A stretch of 64,000 nt of DNA from Diadema setosum (lineage: Eukaryota > Echinodermata > Echinoidea > Diadematoida > Diadematidae). Positions 54,725 to 64,000 of the stretch are shown piece by piece. Position 1 is the first letter of the stretch; each line of letters starts with the position of its first letter. A model generated the notes under the pieces. It saw nothing but the letters and a program-made list of their open reading frames with translations. It ran no database searches and was not told the origin of the DNA. Both the position numbers and the translations under genes were made by a program. The stretch spans positions 13,879,385 through 13,943,384 of the forward strand of contig NC_092705.1 in assembly GCF_964275005.1 (NCBI RefSeq), written 5' to 3'.

Positions 54725-55847
54725 CAGTCAGTCCGCAGCACGTATGCTAATGAGCCGATCCAGCAAGATTTATTCAGCACTCTCGTTGACGATCTTTGCG
54801 TTCGAAAGGTATCTCGTCGTGCGAGATTTTGCGAGACTTTGATAGGGCTATGGTTTTCACAGTGTAGCGACTTGTACATACATTTGTCATGGCTACAAGT
54901 CACGGTAAATTGTTCTCCAGTCTTAGATCTTTATTTTGATACTAAATTTGGGTATAACATCGGATCTTATCATGACTAAATAATCAGTTGAATTTGCGTA
55001 AATTTTACCTGCTTTTCACGGAAGATTTTGTCGTCTAAAGTTCTTTTTTGGTTCCTGACCGGATTAAGAAACTGTTGTTTCTGATTTTGGCTTTTTCGTA
55101 GAGAGGAAACTTAGATGCTCATCATATATTGGAGTCAAGGAGACGCAATCATGATTTATACTAGTTTTTCCGTTTTGAAATGTCTGTAAAATTCACTCCT
55201 AAGCCGGAAGTACGCACCACACAAAGTCAACAGTGGCGCGATAAAGAGCTCTCTGATTGGACAGTGCTTGCATTCAGCGCTCGAACTACACGCGTGCCAA
55301 GAAACCGCAAGTGGCATGAAACCGTTATGTAGCAGCGTAATGACGTAATGCAAGCGCTGAATGCAAGCGCTGTCCAATGAGAGAGCTTACTCTTGAGATT
55401 ACACGGTTTCAAGCTGATCAGCACTGACATCGATGTATATTTTACTGGTTCCTGACCGGATTAAGCAACAAATTGTCAAGATATTTACATGGATACAAAG
55501 ATTAGGAGATGGACTACCAAATAAAGCATTTTCATTGAGACGCAAGGTGAATTTGATATTTTTTGACGTCTTGAACGTGTACTGCACGAATTACTTTTTT
55601 CATCATTTTTCAAGCTCAAATTACGCTATGATATTTTTCATTTACAATAATTTGAGTAACATGTGACGATAGATTACATATTTTCTTTGAATTTGATACC
55701 AAATTTGTGAACATAAGGTGTATTTTTGTTGCCGAAAGCCCAAGGACAAAATCCCCTTACGCAGCTTATTACGTATGCAAGCCTAGAGCGGGCTTGCATA
55801 CGAGTTGAATAAATACGAGCGAATTATCGGGTGCTGCGGACTGACTG
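54725..55847. mobile_element. TIR element nested in the LINE (1123 bp)
   Basis: Ends CAGTCAGTCCGCAGCACG and its reverse complement GTGCTGCGGACTGACTG, flanked by TAAA on both sides (54721-54724 and 55848-55851). Inside, a second inverted pair shares TTGCATTCAGCGCT and its complement near 55270 and 55355. No transposase frame. Confidence 0.85.
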
Positions 55848-56225
55848 TAAATGACAACATATTTTAAGTGGTCAGGTTTTTAATTTCTGTGGGAAGGGAA
55901 TTCCAAGTGTCGGGGCCGGAGTGTCTGATAGAATGATGCGTGAGTGCAGTTTTGGGGTTAGATAAAAGCAATTGAATTTGTGGATTGTCTGGTAGGATGA
56001 GAGTGAATCTCTGAATTTGACCGAAACATTCTGTTAATATTGGAGGCAAGAGGTTTGACTTGAGGCAAAACATAAGTACAGCTTTTTGCAGAAAATTTAC
56101 GTCATTAAAATTTTATCTGAAGGGATTTAAGCTGGAAAAACAATGGGTCGGTGTGATCTCGAGAACGTGCTCGCCTGCACACTCGAATTGCTTTTTTCTG
56201 CAGGAGAAATTAATGAATGAGAGAA

Positions 56226-56345
56226 TGTCGGCGTTAAATTGACACCGAAGGGTGTCAAATGGTGTACCCATTTTAACACCACATTTAACACCCACAGTTT
56301 GACACCCGGTTAGTGTTACACTTTTAACACCGCATTTTTTGCAGT
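56226..56345. mobile_element. Transposon terminus with TTAACACC motifs
   Basis: Repeated GTGTTAAA/TTTAACACC and GGGTGTCAAA phrases, ending TTTTTTGCAGTGTAAT. On the minus strand this starts CACTGCAAAAAATGCGGTGT, a common DNA-transposon-type end. The partner end was not found. Confidence 0.55.
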
Positions 56346-56689
56346 GTAATGAATATAGGCCTATAACACATCGCGCTCAACATAACAAGGCACTGACCGG
56401 AAATTTTAAGCCACCACACTTCACCAACGTTGGGTGGGGTGTTCGATAAACCCAGTCTTATCAGTCAATTAAGTGCAGCTGGGCTGAGCACACATATTAA
56501 AGGTTTATGATAAAGCGTATGAATTTCCAAGATTAATTTTGATAAAAATGTGGAATGTCACGTAGGCCTTCCTTTCAGCGTGGCAGTCGCACTGCAGTCA
56601 CATCGACGTGGGTGCATGAACCTGTGAGTGGGGAATAAAAACAAGAGAGGCAATGATATCGTTTACATCATGCAAACGTTACGCGACTC

Positions 56690-56711
56690 GCGTGCGCGCG
56701 CACACACACAA

Positions 56712-56740
<29 letters not shown>
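56690..56740. repeat. (CG)n(CA)n microsatellite
   Basis: Paralogous to 25016-25066. Confidence 0.9.
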
Positions 56741-56742
<2 letters not shown>

Positions 56743-56744
56743 TA

Positions 56745-57225
56745 TTCAACACAACCAACTTAGGCACACTTTTAAATCTGGCTAAATATTGCAATACCAT
56801 TATGCTTCACTTTTGATATTCTTTACTCATGTGATTAATCAAAAAAGCTTGACTAATCATTTAACAAATTTTATAATGTTAATTTTCGTTTTCTGTTACT
56901 GCTGGCGTCTTGTTGCGCATCACTGTTTTACTATTAAAGTTCTCCTTTAGCTGTATTGATATGCATTGATGTCACATTATTTCTTATCTAAGGCTATAAA
57001 AGAATTATCTTTAATATACAGACTTTTTCCTCTTTGTGTAAAAATATTCTATACTAGTACTTCAATGTGAATATGTTTCATCATACGGTGTAAATAAGTT
57101 TCATACTAGATTAGATGTAAATATGTATAAAAGTGTAAAAAGGTGTCTAAAAAATCTGCATCAAAGTGTAAATATGTTTCATGTTATATGTTCAAATTGT
57201 GTTGTCAAATACCCTAATGGGGTGG
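56745..57225. other. AT-rich insertion in copy 2
   Basis: Not matched in copy 1 between 25066 and 25075. Contains repeated GTGTAAATATGTTTCAT phrases near 57070-57180. No gene. Confidence 0.45.
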
Positions 57226-57529
57226 CATGAGAATAAATTACTGTCATTGTACTGTCACTACATCCACTCACGATCACAAACTCAAACGAATACACAAACC
57301 AGCAAGTAATGTAGCCTTCACACAAAGGCATGAGCACCAGACACATGACAGCATACCCTCAGTATGCGTCTTAAGTGTGTATGTTGTGAATGTTTGTATG
57401 TATAGGCCCTATGTGTGTATACTACGCCGGTATGTATGTACATTATGTATGATGGTGCGTGAATTCCTATACACTATCACAGACTACATGCACGTCATAA
57501 TGATATCATCATCACTAGTGCGCTTCGAC

Positions 57530-57662
57530 CTCGAAGATAATGTGGTACACGTCACGAGACCGACACCCAAGAGTCATACAGCCTACGAGTTATACAGCAC
57601 ACGAGTCTTACAGGCTCATGAGTTCAACACTAAGCAAACAAGGCCCACGAGACCGACACATA
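57530..57662. repeat. CACGAG..ACACC-type motif cluster
   Basis: CACGAGACCGACACCC, AGTCATACAGCCTACGAG and CATGAGTTCAACACT recur, related to the motifs at 31600-31985. Followed by C-runs at 57667-57695. Confidence 0.6.
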
Positions 57663-57699
57663 ACTCCCCCCCCCCCCCTGCCCCCCCCCCCCCTTACCC

Positions 57700-59940
57700 C
57701 TTACCTCCTCCACATCCTTGGAAGGAGTTGAAACACCTGCTATATAACCTTTGAGATTGACTGATTTCCCGATAATCTGGACAACACATCACATTCTTAC
57801 ACAGGTGTCCAAAAGAGGCAGTACGCTTTTGTGTCTCGGAGGAAAGGGAGCTCCTACAACCATTGGTGTTAGTAATAATCATAAGCCAACTGCTATCTAA
57901 AGCGCCATTCGATGTTTGAAGCTTTCCAATCTGGAGCTACTCCAAAGGTGAGTGAACGTTTCATACGACGGTTTAATGAGAAACTAAACATGCCTTCTTG
58001 ACAATGCTGAATTCAGCACTCTGATCCATCCAGAATGAAGGTTGACAGTGGTTATTAAAAGAAAAGAAAGATTACAAGAAACTACTGTGGTCTTTTTTTT
58101 TTATGGCTTTCTTCTTTCTTTTTTTTCTTATTAAGTATGGTGTTGGTATATAGACTACATTTTGTGGTTCTAGAAGCATTAGAGCTGTTACTACTCTTAA
58201 CAATGATCAACCTAATTTGACTGGGTTGGATATTTCCATTTTTCCAACGAATTAAAGCATTTACATCACTTTTTTTCTTTGAAAGCAAACTTGAAAAAGC
58301 ATATGATATCAAATATGGGGATTAGCTGATATCTGACTTTCGTAACAACCCCCCCCCCCAAAAAAAAAAAAAAAACTTACTTCTAATGTTTTGATACCTC
58401 CAGTCTCTTTCCACCAAATTATTTGTTAAATATATCTGTCAAGTTTTGTTATCTTCATTGTAAAATGCCCCTCGTATCGTGCGCCTGCTGGGCTCATTCA
58501 CTTGCACCAGCACTCACCTCACTCGCCTCTTTAGGGCCTACTATTCAATATTTGTTGTCGCAATGTGATACCAGAATGACTATGTTTTTTTTTTCTTTTG
58601 TTTTCGATGAGTATACAATAGGTAGATGTATGTTTTGCCCATTTTCTTGTTTTTTCCCTCTCTGTTAAGGCTGTCGTATCTTCAAGTTATATGCTTATTT
58701 GACGACTGTCTTCTGCATTTACACTCCAAAAACATGCGCCATTTATTCAGTCAGATCATTTGATTCACTCTATCCCGAGTGGTTCCCAATGGACGTGTTT
58801 TCTTATTCTTTCTTCAATCTGTACACGTATATCTCAACTATGTTTGGATGTATGCACTGTATGATTTATGTCTTGAAGGTAAAAAGAAATTACTGTATTT
58901 CAGTTGCAATATAATACTGTATTCAATGCAGAAAGTTCATCAATTCATATGCACTAAATTGAAATTGAATTGAACTGAATTTCAATAGTGTACATTATGC
59001 ACACAGACACTGACAGAGCTGTTCAATTCCTGATGATTTATTATCGTGCATCACAAAGCCAACAAAAAGTTGTAGGCACTGACTTCGTGTGAGGACTTAA
59101 AATAGGTGTAATAGGTGAAACGGGTCAAAACGGTCTCTCTTTAGTTTTTCATATTTTTAGAGAGACCAATTCTTCTTCTTCATTATTCTAAAGTTTGAGA
59201 TCATAGAACAAGTGGGAAATTGTGTTGTGGGCAGTTTTTCAAGAACTTTTCTTTTGGTGGTAAAATATTGTGATTAGGTGTGTCTTATAGTGTCCTTTTT
59301 ATTTCTTAAACCCTAACCAGGACGGGCTTTTTTGGGTGTTTAGTGTGGCCGGGGAGGGGTTGATTCAACCCCCCCCCCCCCCGAGATCTCGGCCATCGAT
59401 CGCGCAATCGCCATGAAACTTGGCACGTGCATTACCTGTGGCGTATTCTACCAAGCTATACAAAAAGAAATGGAAATTTTCGTCATGATAATTAATTATG
59501 CTAATATATGCATAAAATCTTACATTTTGCTCTAAATCACAAATTAAAGCTCCTAGAATCATAATTTTTGGTGAAAACATTCTTTGTAGTATTCCTAACA
59601 ATGTATTTGAAAAAAAAAATTGGTATCGAAATCAATTTCTTATGTATTTTATTGTTTTATGAATTTCTTATGTATTTCTATGTTTTTCGACCTTTTGTTT
59701 TATCATGTTTTTTTGCAAAATTTATGACAGAACCTATTTCAAGCATAATCATGCTAAAATAGATTTGTTTCAGCCTATGAAAGTGAAAAAAAAATCATAT
59801 CTTTATGAATAAGAAGAGAAAACTCCATTTGCATAGACTTTATACACAAAATCACGTTTTTGAGCCATTTTCGGTCTGACAGGCGTGTATAAAACGTCAT
59901 GCAGCGTCGTAACGGTATGCACGATTTTCGCGAAAATGGT
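57700..59940. other. Unassigned intergenic DNA
   Basis: AT-rich, with poly-T/poly-A tracts (58090-58135, 58350-58375) and a C-run at 59370-59383 leading into GAGATCTCGGCCATCGATCG. The GC-rich phrase near 59383-59430 stands out but no exon can be supported. Confidence 0.45.
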
Positions 59941-59944
59941 GTCA

Positions 59945-60480
59945 GTTCAATTCAATTCAATTCATTTATTTTTCATTCTTCTTTTTCCAACAAAACATAA
60001 CGCATAATAAATTTGGAATTTCATCATAAACATAAACATTCGACTTTGTAAAAGATAAATGATACAGATAAACAAAAGAATGCATACTGGCAAAAAGGTA
60101 CAAAGTTATGCTTCAGTTGAGAAAAAAAGAACTGAGAGGTCCAATAAAAAGCAAGCTTGTATGTTGTGAACCACTCAAAAAATGAACAAACTTATGAATT
60201 ACTTATTTACAAATACTTATCACAGATAGAATTTACGACAGAACGGAAGAAGACAGGAGAAATACAAAAGACATGACACGACTTGACAAAAAAAAAAAAA
60301 ACCGGAAAGAATTGAGAGAGAGAAAGGAAAAGAAAAAAAAAAAAGAGAGAATGCCTACACGCTGAACTAGGGTAATATGGAACAGGGGGTGATTGAGAAT
60401 GTGCTTCAGAGGGCTGGTACTGCACGCAGCTGTGCAAGGATTTAAATGCTATTACATAATAATCCACGTAATCCATTACG
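59945..60480 (-). mobile_element. LINE 3' end fragment
   Basis: Starts with (AATTC)n, TTCAATTCAATTCAATTC, the complement of a LINE tail, then AT-rich DNA without an ORF. Assignment rests on the tail type shared with 27885-29690. Confidence 0.45.
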
Positions 60481-60484
60481 TAAT

Positions 60485-62060
60485 ATTGGATAATAATGAT
60501 AATAATAGCTGCTTATATAGCGCATAATCTCTATGCGCTTTACATAAATGGGTAGAGTGCCAAAAACTACAACTTACATAATTTTAACAAAACAATATAA
60601 TTAAACATACAAAATACAACTTATCATAATCATTTAATAACAAAACAAATATGTTTTTAAGGACTTGAGGAAAAAGTGAGTACATGTGATGGCCCTAAGT
60701 TGACTTGGTAATTTGTTCCAGAGTACAGGTGCTGCTGACTGAAAAGCCCGATCCCCATATGAACATGTTTTGGTTGCTGGTATAACTAATAAATTCTGGC
60801 TAGAAGATCGTAGATTTCTTTGTGGAATATATTCAATGATCATGTCAGACAAATATGTTGGAGACTTATTTATCAATGTTTTATGACATAATGCAAGGAT
60901 CTTAAACATGATTCTCTTATCTACAGGCAACCAATGCAGGTGTGACAACAAGGGTGTTATGGGATCTCTTCCTTTTGCTCGCATTACAAGTCGGGCGGCG
61001 CAATTTTGAACAATTTGGAGTTTTCTTATGTTTTTTTTCGGGCAGGCCAAATAGAAGGGAATTACAAAAATCAATTGTAGAAGAAACAAATGCATGGATT
61101 AACTTTTCAGTGGTTTTTTCGCACAAATAATTTCGTATTTTCCCTATTCTCTTTAATGCACACATTGCAGATTGAGTCATAATTTTAACATGTTCTTTCA
61201 ATTGAAGGTGTTGATCCATGTGTACACCCAAGTTGCGTGCTTTGGTTGTTTCATGTACATCCAGTCCACCCACTACAATACATGCTGGTGAAGACGCAGG
61301 ATTAAATCTCGACGAAAAGTGTATTAGTTCAGTCTTCTGTGGATTGATTTTCAAACAGTTTTTGTCAGTCCATGAAAGAACATCAGCAAGACAGTCATTG
61401 ATCCTGCTTATGGCACTCTGTAGATGTTGTGGTCTGAAAGTTAGATACATTTGGGTATCGTCAGCGTACTATTGTCTCCAGACCATGAGATTTGATAATT
61501 GCTGTTATTGGAGAGCTGTATAATGTATAGAGCAACGGTCCGATAATCGAGCCCTGAGGCACCCCACACTTATCATCTATTGGTTGGGACAGAGAATCGT
61601 TAACCTTCACAACATGTGAACGTTGGGAAAGGTACGATGATATCCAATTCAGTACAGTCCCATCTATGCCATACAGATATTTTAAACGGTTTAGCAAGGT
61701 CTTGTGATCAATTAAGTCAAATGCTGCACTGAAATCTAACAGGACCAGCAAGACTTCATTTTTTTCATCAAGGAAACCAGAATGTCATTCTGAACTTTGA
61801 GCAGAGCAGTTTCCACACTGTTGTGTGACTTGTAGGCTGCCTGAAACGGGTTGTGCAGATTGTTTGCCGATAAGTATTCCTGTATTTGTTGGACTGCAGC
61901 TTTCTCAATTAACTTCCCTATGAAACAGAGGTTTGCAATTGGACGATAGTTAGACAATTCGTCTGCAGAAACATCATTTTTCTTGCGAAGTGGTGTCACA
62001 ACTGCCTTCTTCAGTGACAAGGGGAAAAATCCAGAATTAAGACTAGTGTTAATAGTGAAG
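60485..62060 (-). mobile_element. CR1/L2-like LINE with nearly complete RT domain
   Basis: Minus-strand frames connect through frameshifts. 62020-61736 has VVTPLRKKNDVSADELSNYR and NPFQAAYKSHNSVETALLKV. 61751-61461 has LLDFSAAFDLIDHKTLLNRL and CGVPQGSIIGPLLYTLYSSP. Then YADDTQMYLTF lies at about 61440-61475, followed by KINPQKTELIHFSS. The end has LLSHLHWLPVDKRIMFKILA and AAPVLWNKLPSQLRAI, stopping at 60634. The catalytic YADD is intact, but frameshifts lie just before it, near 61740 and near 61030. The 3' end includes ATAATAGCTGCTTATATAGC with a GATAATAATA tail. The endonuclease half is missing. Confidence 0.92.
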
Positions 62061-62132
62061 TCAGTAATCGAAAGATTGGTGGATGGATGATGAACCCTGA
62101 GGTTGATGAGATCTAACTAATAAAGAAATATA

Positions 62133-62282
62133 TCAAAGAGGATTTAACAGAAATGATTTCAACTTGCGCTTAAAAGAATGCAAAGAAGGGGAATTTTTTA
62201 TTTCACAGCTTAATGAATTCCAAAATCTAGGACCGGTGTATATAAATGTATACTCTGAGCTAATAAAGTTCTCAGGAGGGGT
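62133..62282 (-). mobile_element. LINE C-terminal fragment beside a minisatellite
   Basis: The minus-strand frame reads FISSEYTFIYTGPRFWNSLS and KNSPSLHSFKRKLKSFLL, a LINE protein tail. It is continuous at its N-terminal side with the 18-bp repeat array. Confidence 0.75.
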
Positions 62283-62520
62283 GTGGAGCCGGGAAATGTG
62301 CAAACGCCGGGAAATGTGCAAACGCCGGGAATTGTGCAAACGTCTCGCCGGGAAATGTGCAAACGCCGGGAAATGTGCAAACGTCTTGCCAGGAAATATG
62401 CAAACGCCGGGAATGTGCAAACGTCTCGCCGGGAAATGTGCAAATTTCATCAACGGGAAATGTGCAAACATGACGCCAGGAAATGTGCAAAAGTTCAATT
62501 TTGCCGGGAAATGTGCAAAT
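62283..62520. repeat. 18-bp minisatellite (CGCCGGGAAATGTGCAAA)n
   Basis: About a dozen units of 17-27 bp with core CCGGGAAATGTGCAAA and variable linkers such as CGTCTCG. All frames stay open because the unit lacks stops, giving artificial His/Arg/Phe- or Lys/Cys-rich peptides on both strands. Confidence 0.92.
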
Positions 62521-62589
62521 CATTTACTTTAGCGATATTGTGTATAAAGATAGTAGATAAACTCCATATCAAAACTGCCCATTAACTTC

Positions 62590-64000
62590 CCCCATTTAGA
62601 TTTTCTTAATGAAATCCTTGACAGATTTTTAACAAAATTGGCAGGTAGCACGATTATGGCAATGGGATCTCAATTTGTTTATAATAGTAGCCACCTCCCC
62701 CTCCCCCCCCCCCTGAAAAAGGGGAGGGGGCCTCAAAGTCCCAGAACTACGGTATTATCGAAATTCTTCTTGTATTATATAACCAAATAAGAATGAGCTA
62801 GGTTGGTTCTTTCAAGATATTGATGACAGGAGTTCACGTTTAATGGCAGATCCAGGGATGCAGGGCACGGGCCCATAAGTGGGGAGGAGTCTTCAAATTG
62901 AAGCCTCAGAGTCCCTAATCTAGTGCTATGAAGACATTAATGACTGAAATTGCATGTTTGATTATGACGGATCCAGGGGCGTCCGGATCGCGCGGGGGGG
63001 GGGGGGGGGGTGAGGGGAGGAGAGGCATTTTCTACGTTGTCAGTATCTTCTTGAAAAGTCTAGGACAGATTTTCACTAAACTTGTCAGATAGCCTCATTA
63101 TACGGTGATATGATCTTTATGAATTGAAATTAGCCCCCAATCCTCCCCCCCCCCTCCCCGGCCGAAAGGAGGGGGAGTTGAAGCCTCAGAGTCCCTAAAC
63201 TCTGGATTTTTAAAAATCTTTTTCTGTCGAACAAAAAAAAAAAGAAGAAGATAGAGCTAAGTTAGTGCCTTGAAGACAGTAATGACTGAAATTTCATGTT
63301 TGATTATGGCGGATCCAGGGGTGCCCTGATTGGGGATGGGGGAGGGGAAGTGATGGAGAGGAGGGGGATTGTCCACATTTACTGCATCTTCTTGATGATT
63401 CTCAAGAAGGATTTTTACCAAACTTAGCAGATACGATCTTTACGGTGATATGGTCTTATATGGTAAAATGAGCCCCACCCCCTCCCACCGCCAAAAGGGG
63501 GGGGGGAGGGAGGAGTTGAAGTTTCAGGTCCCTAAACTCTGGAATTTGTAATCTTCTTCTGTTGAACCGAAGAATATGGAACTACGTTATATGAAGACAC
63601 TATAGTTACTAAAATTTCAGGTTTGATTATGACGGGTCCAGGAGTGCCCTGATAAGCTGTGTGAGGGGGAGGAGGGGGATTTTCCACATTTCTGCATAGT
63701 CTTGTAAAATCTATGACGGATTTTCACCAAGCTTGGCAGATAGTATATTTATTGTGTCGTCGGGGGGGGGGGGGGGTTGAACCCTCACAGAGTCCGTATT
63801 TTCTTGATTTTTTTTTTGTTTTTTTTTTACTTCTGTCGAACAGAAAAAGTTAGTGCTGTAAAGACATTAATGACCGAAATCTCATGTTTGATTATAATGA
63901 CGGGTCTAGGGGTGCTCTGATCGGGGGTAGGTGAGGGTGAGGGGGAGGGGGTGCTGTTCGTTATTCCGAAGGTTCGTTATTCCTAAGGGTGGGATTTCAC
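62590..64000. repeat. Satellite-like tandem array, units about 265-345 bp
   Basis: Four to five diverged units. The phrase CATGTTTGATTATG recurs near 62953, 63296, 63620 and 63883, followed by GA(C/T)GG(A/G)TCCAGG, a G-rich tract, TTTTCACCAAACTTGGCAGAT-like text, then C-rich/G-rich runs and AGTCCCTAAACTCTGG. It runs off the right edge. No gene. Confidence 0.85.

Larger units (their letters stand above)
53968..56225 (-). mobile_element. LINE 3' part, copy 2 only, interrupted by a DNA element
   Basis: A TTTGATTTGAAATA-type tail at 53970, then non-coding DNA to about 54720. The LINE protein tail resumes after the nested element at 55852-56073 (HHSIRHSGPDTWNSLPTEIK on the minus strand). It resembles the LINE at 10481-11622. 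Confidence 0.75.
39590..57520. repeat. Large paralogous block, copy 2
   Basis: Collinear with 3990-25890. Starts at a (TA)n tract at 39592-39620 and ends after the shared segment TATGTATGATGGTGCGTGA near 57445. Carries gene 2 exons 1-7 and their upstream DNA. Confidence 0.9.

Noticed and set aside
57227..57754. A 175-residue open frame
   Set aside because: It crosses the end of the paralogous block, a motif cluster and C-runs, and is not kept in copy 1. It has no domain-like pattern.
62283..62520. CRISPR array
   Set aside because: Units are near-identical throughout with no unique spacers of constant length, and the context is a eukaryotic genome.

Overview
The window is eukaryotic, AT-rich, intron- and transposon-dense DNA with no bacterial gene organisation. 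Spliced exons with GT-AG signals, tRNA-derived SINEs, 5'-truncated non-LTR retrotransposons, many inverted-repeat DNA transposons and microsatellites suggest a marine invertebrate. Two SINE types and the overall repeat flavour remind me of echinoderms, perhaps a sea urchin, but that is recollection and not a database match.

The main biological content is a HECT-type E3 ubiquitin ligase of HERC3/HERC4-like character, on the minus strand and present twice. The right-hand gene (about 47.58 kb down to 30.81 kb) can be followed through 13 coding exons whose coding lengths sum to 2034 nt, an exact multiple of three (677 residues plus stop). It has the pre-HECT linker, the whole HECT domain and the catalytic cysteine (codon at 30928-30930). 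The left-hand gene (14.26 kb down to 4.14 kb) has the first seven of these exons, all open with matching splice phases; its catalytic HECT exons are not in the window. No RCC1 repeats are visible for either gene. A well-placed ATG in the first shared exon suggests HECT-only short proteins.

Layout. 1-3.99 kb: palindromic repeats, direct repeats and a long-inverted-repeat element. 3.99-25.9 kb: duplicated block, copy 1. 25.9-30.8 kb: LINE remnants and a SINE. 30.8-39.6 kb: 3' half of gene 2, with two Tc1/mariner-like elements in its introns. 39.6-57.5 kb: duplicated block, copy 2. 57.5-64 kb: intergenic DNA, a nearly full RT-bearing LINE, an 18-bp minisatellite and a satellite array running off the right edge.

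Because the two blocks are paralogous, each acts as an empty-site control for insertions in the other. Copy 1 alone carries a 6.72-kb terminal-inverted-repeat element (16570-23289) flanked by AAAT and holding remnants of an unrecognised multi-exon gene, a foldback-like element, a LINE, a SINE, a TTAA-flanked element and others. Copy 2 alone carries a nested stack of DNA transposons with a 195-bp satellite inside (48.73-52.1 kb), another LINE, and a LINE interrupted by a 1.1-kb element. Two MITEs and one LINE tail occur in both copies and so predate the duplication.
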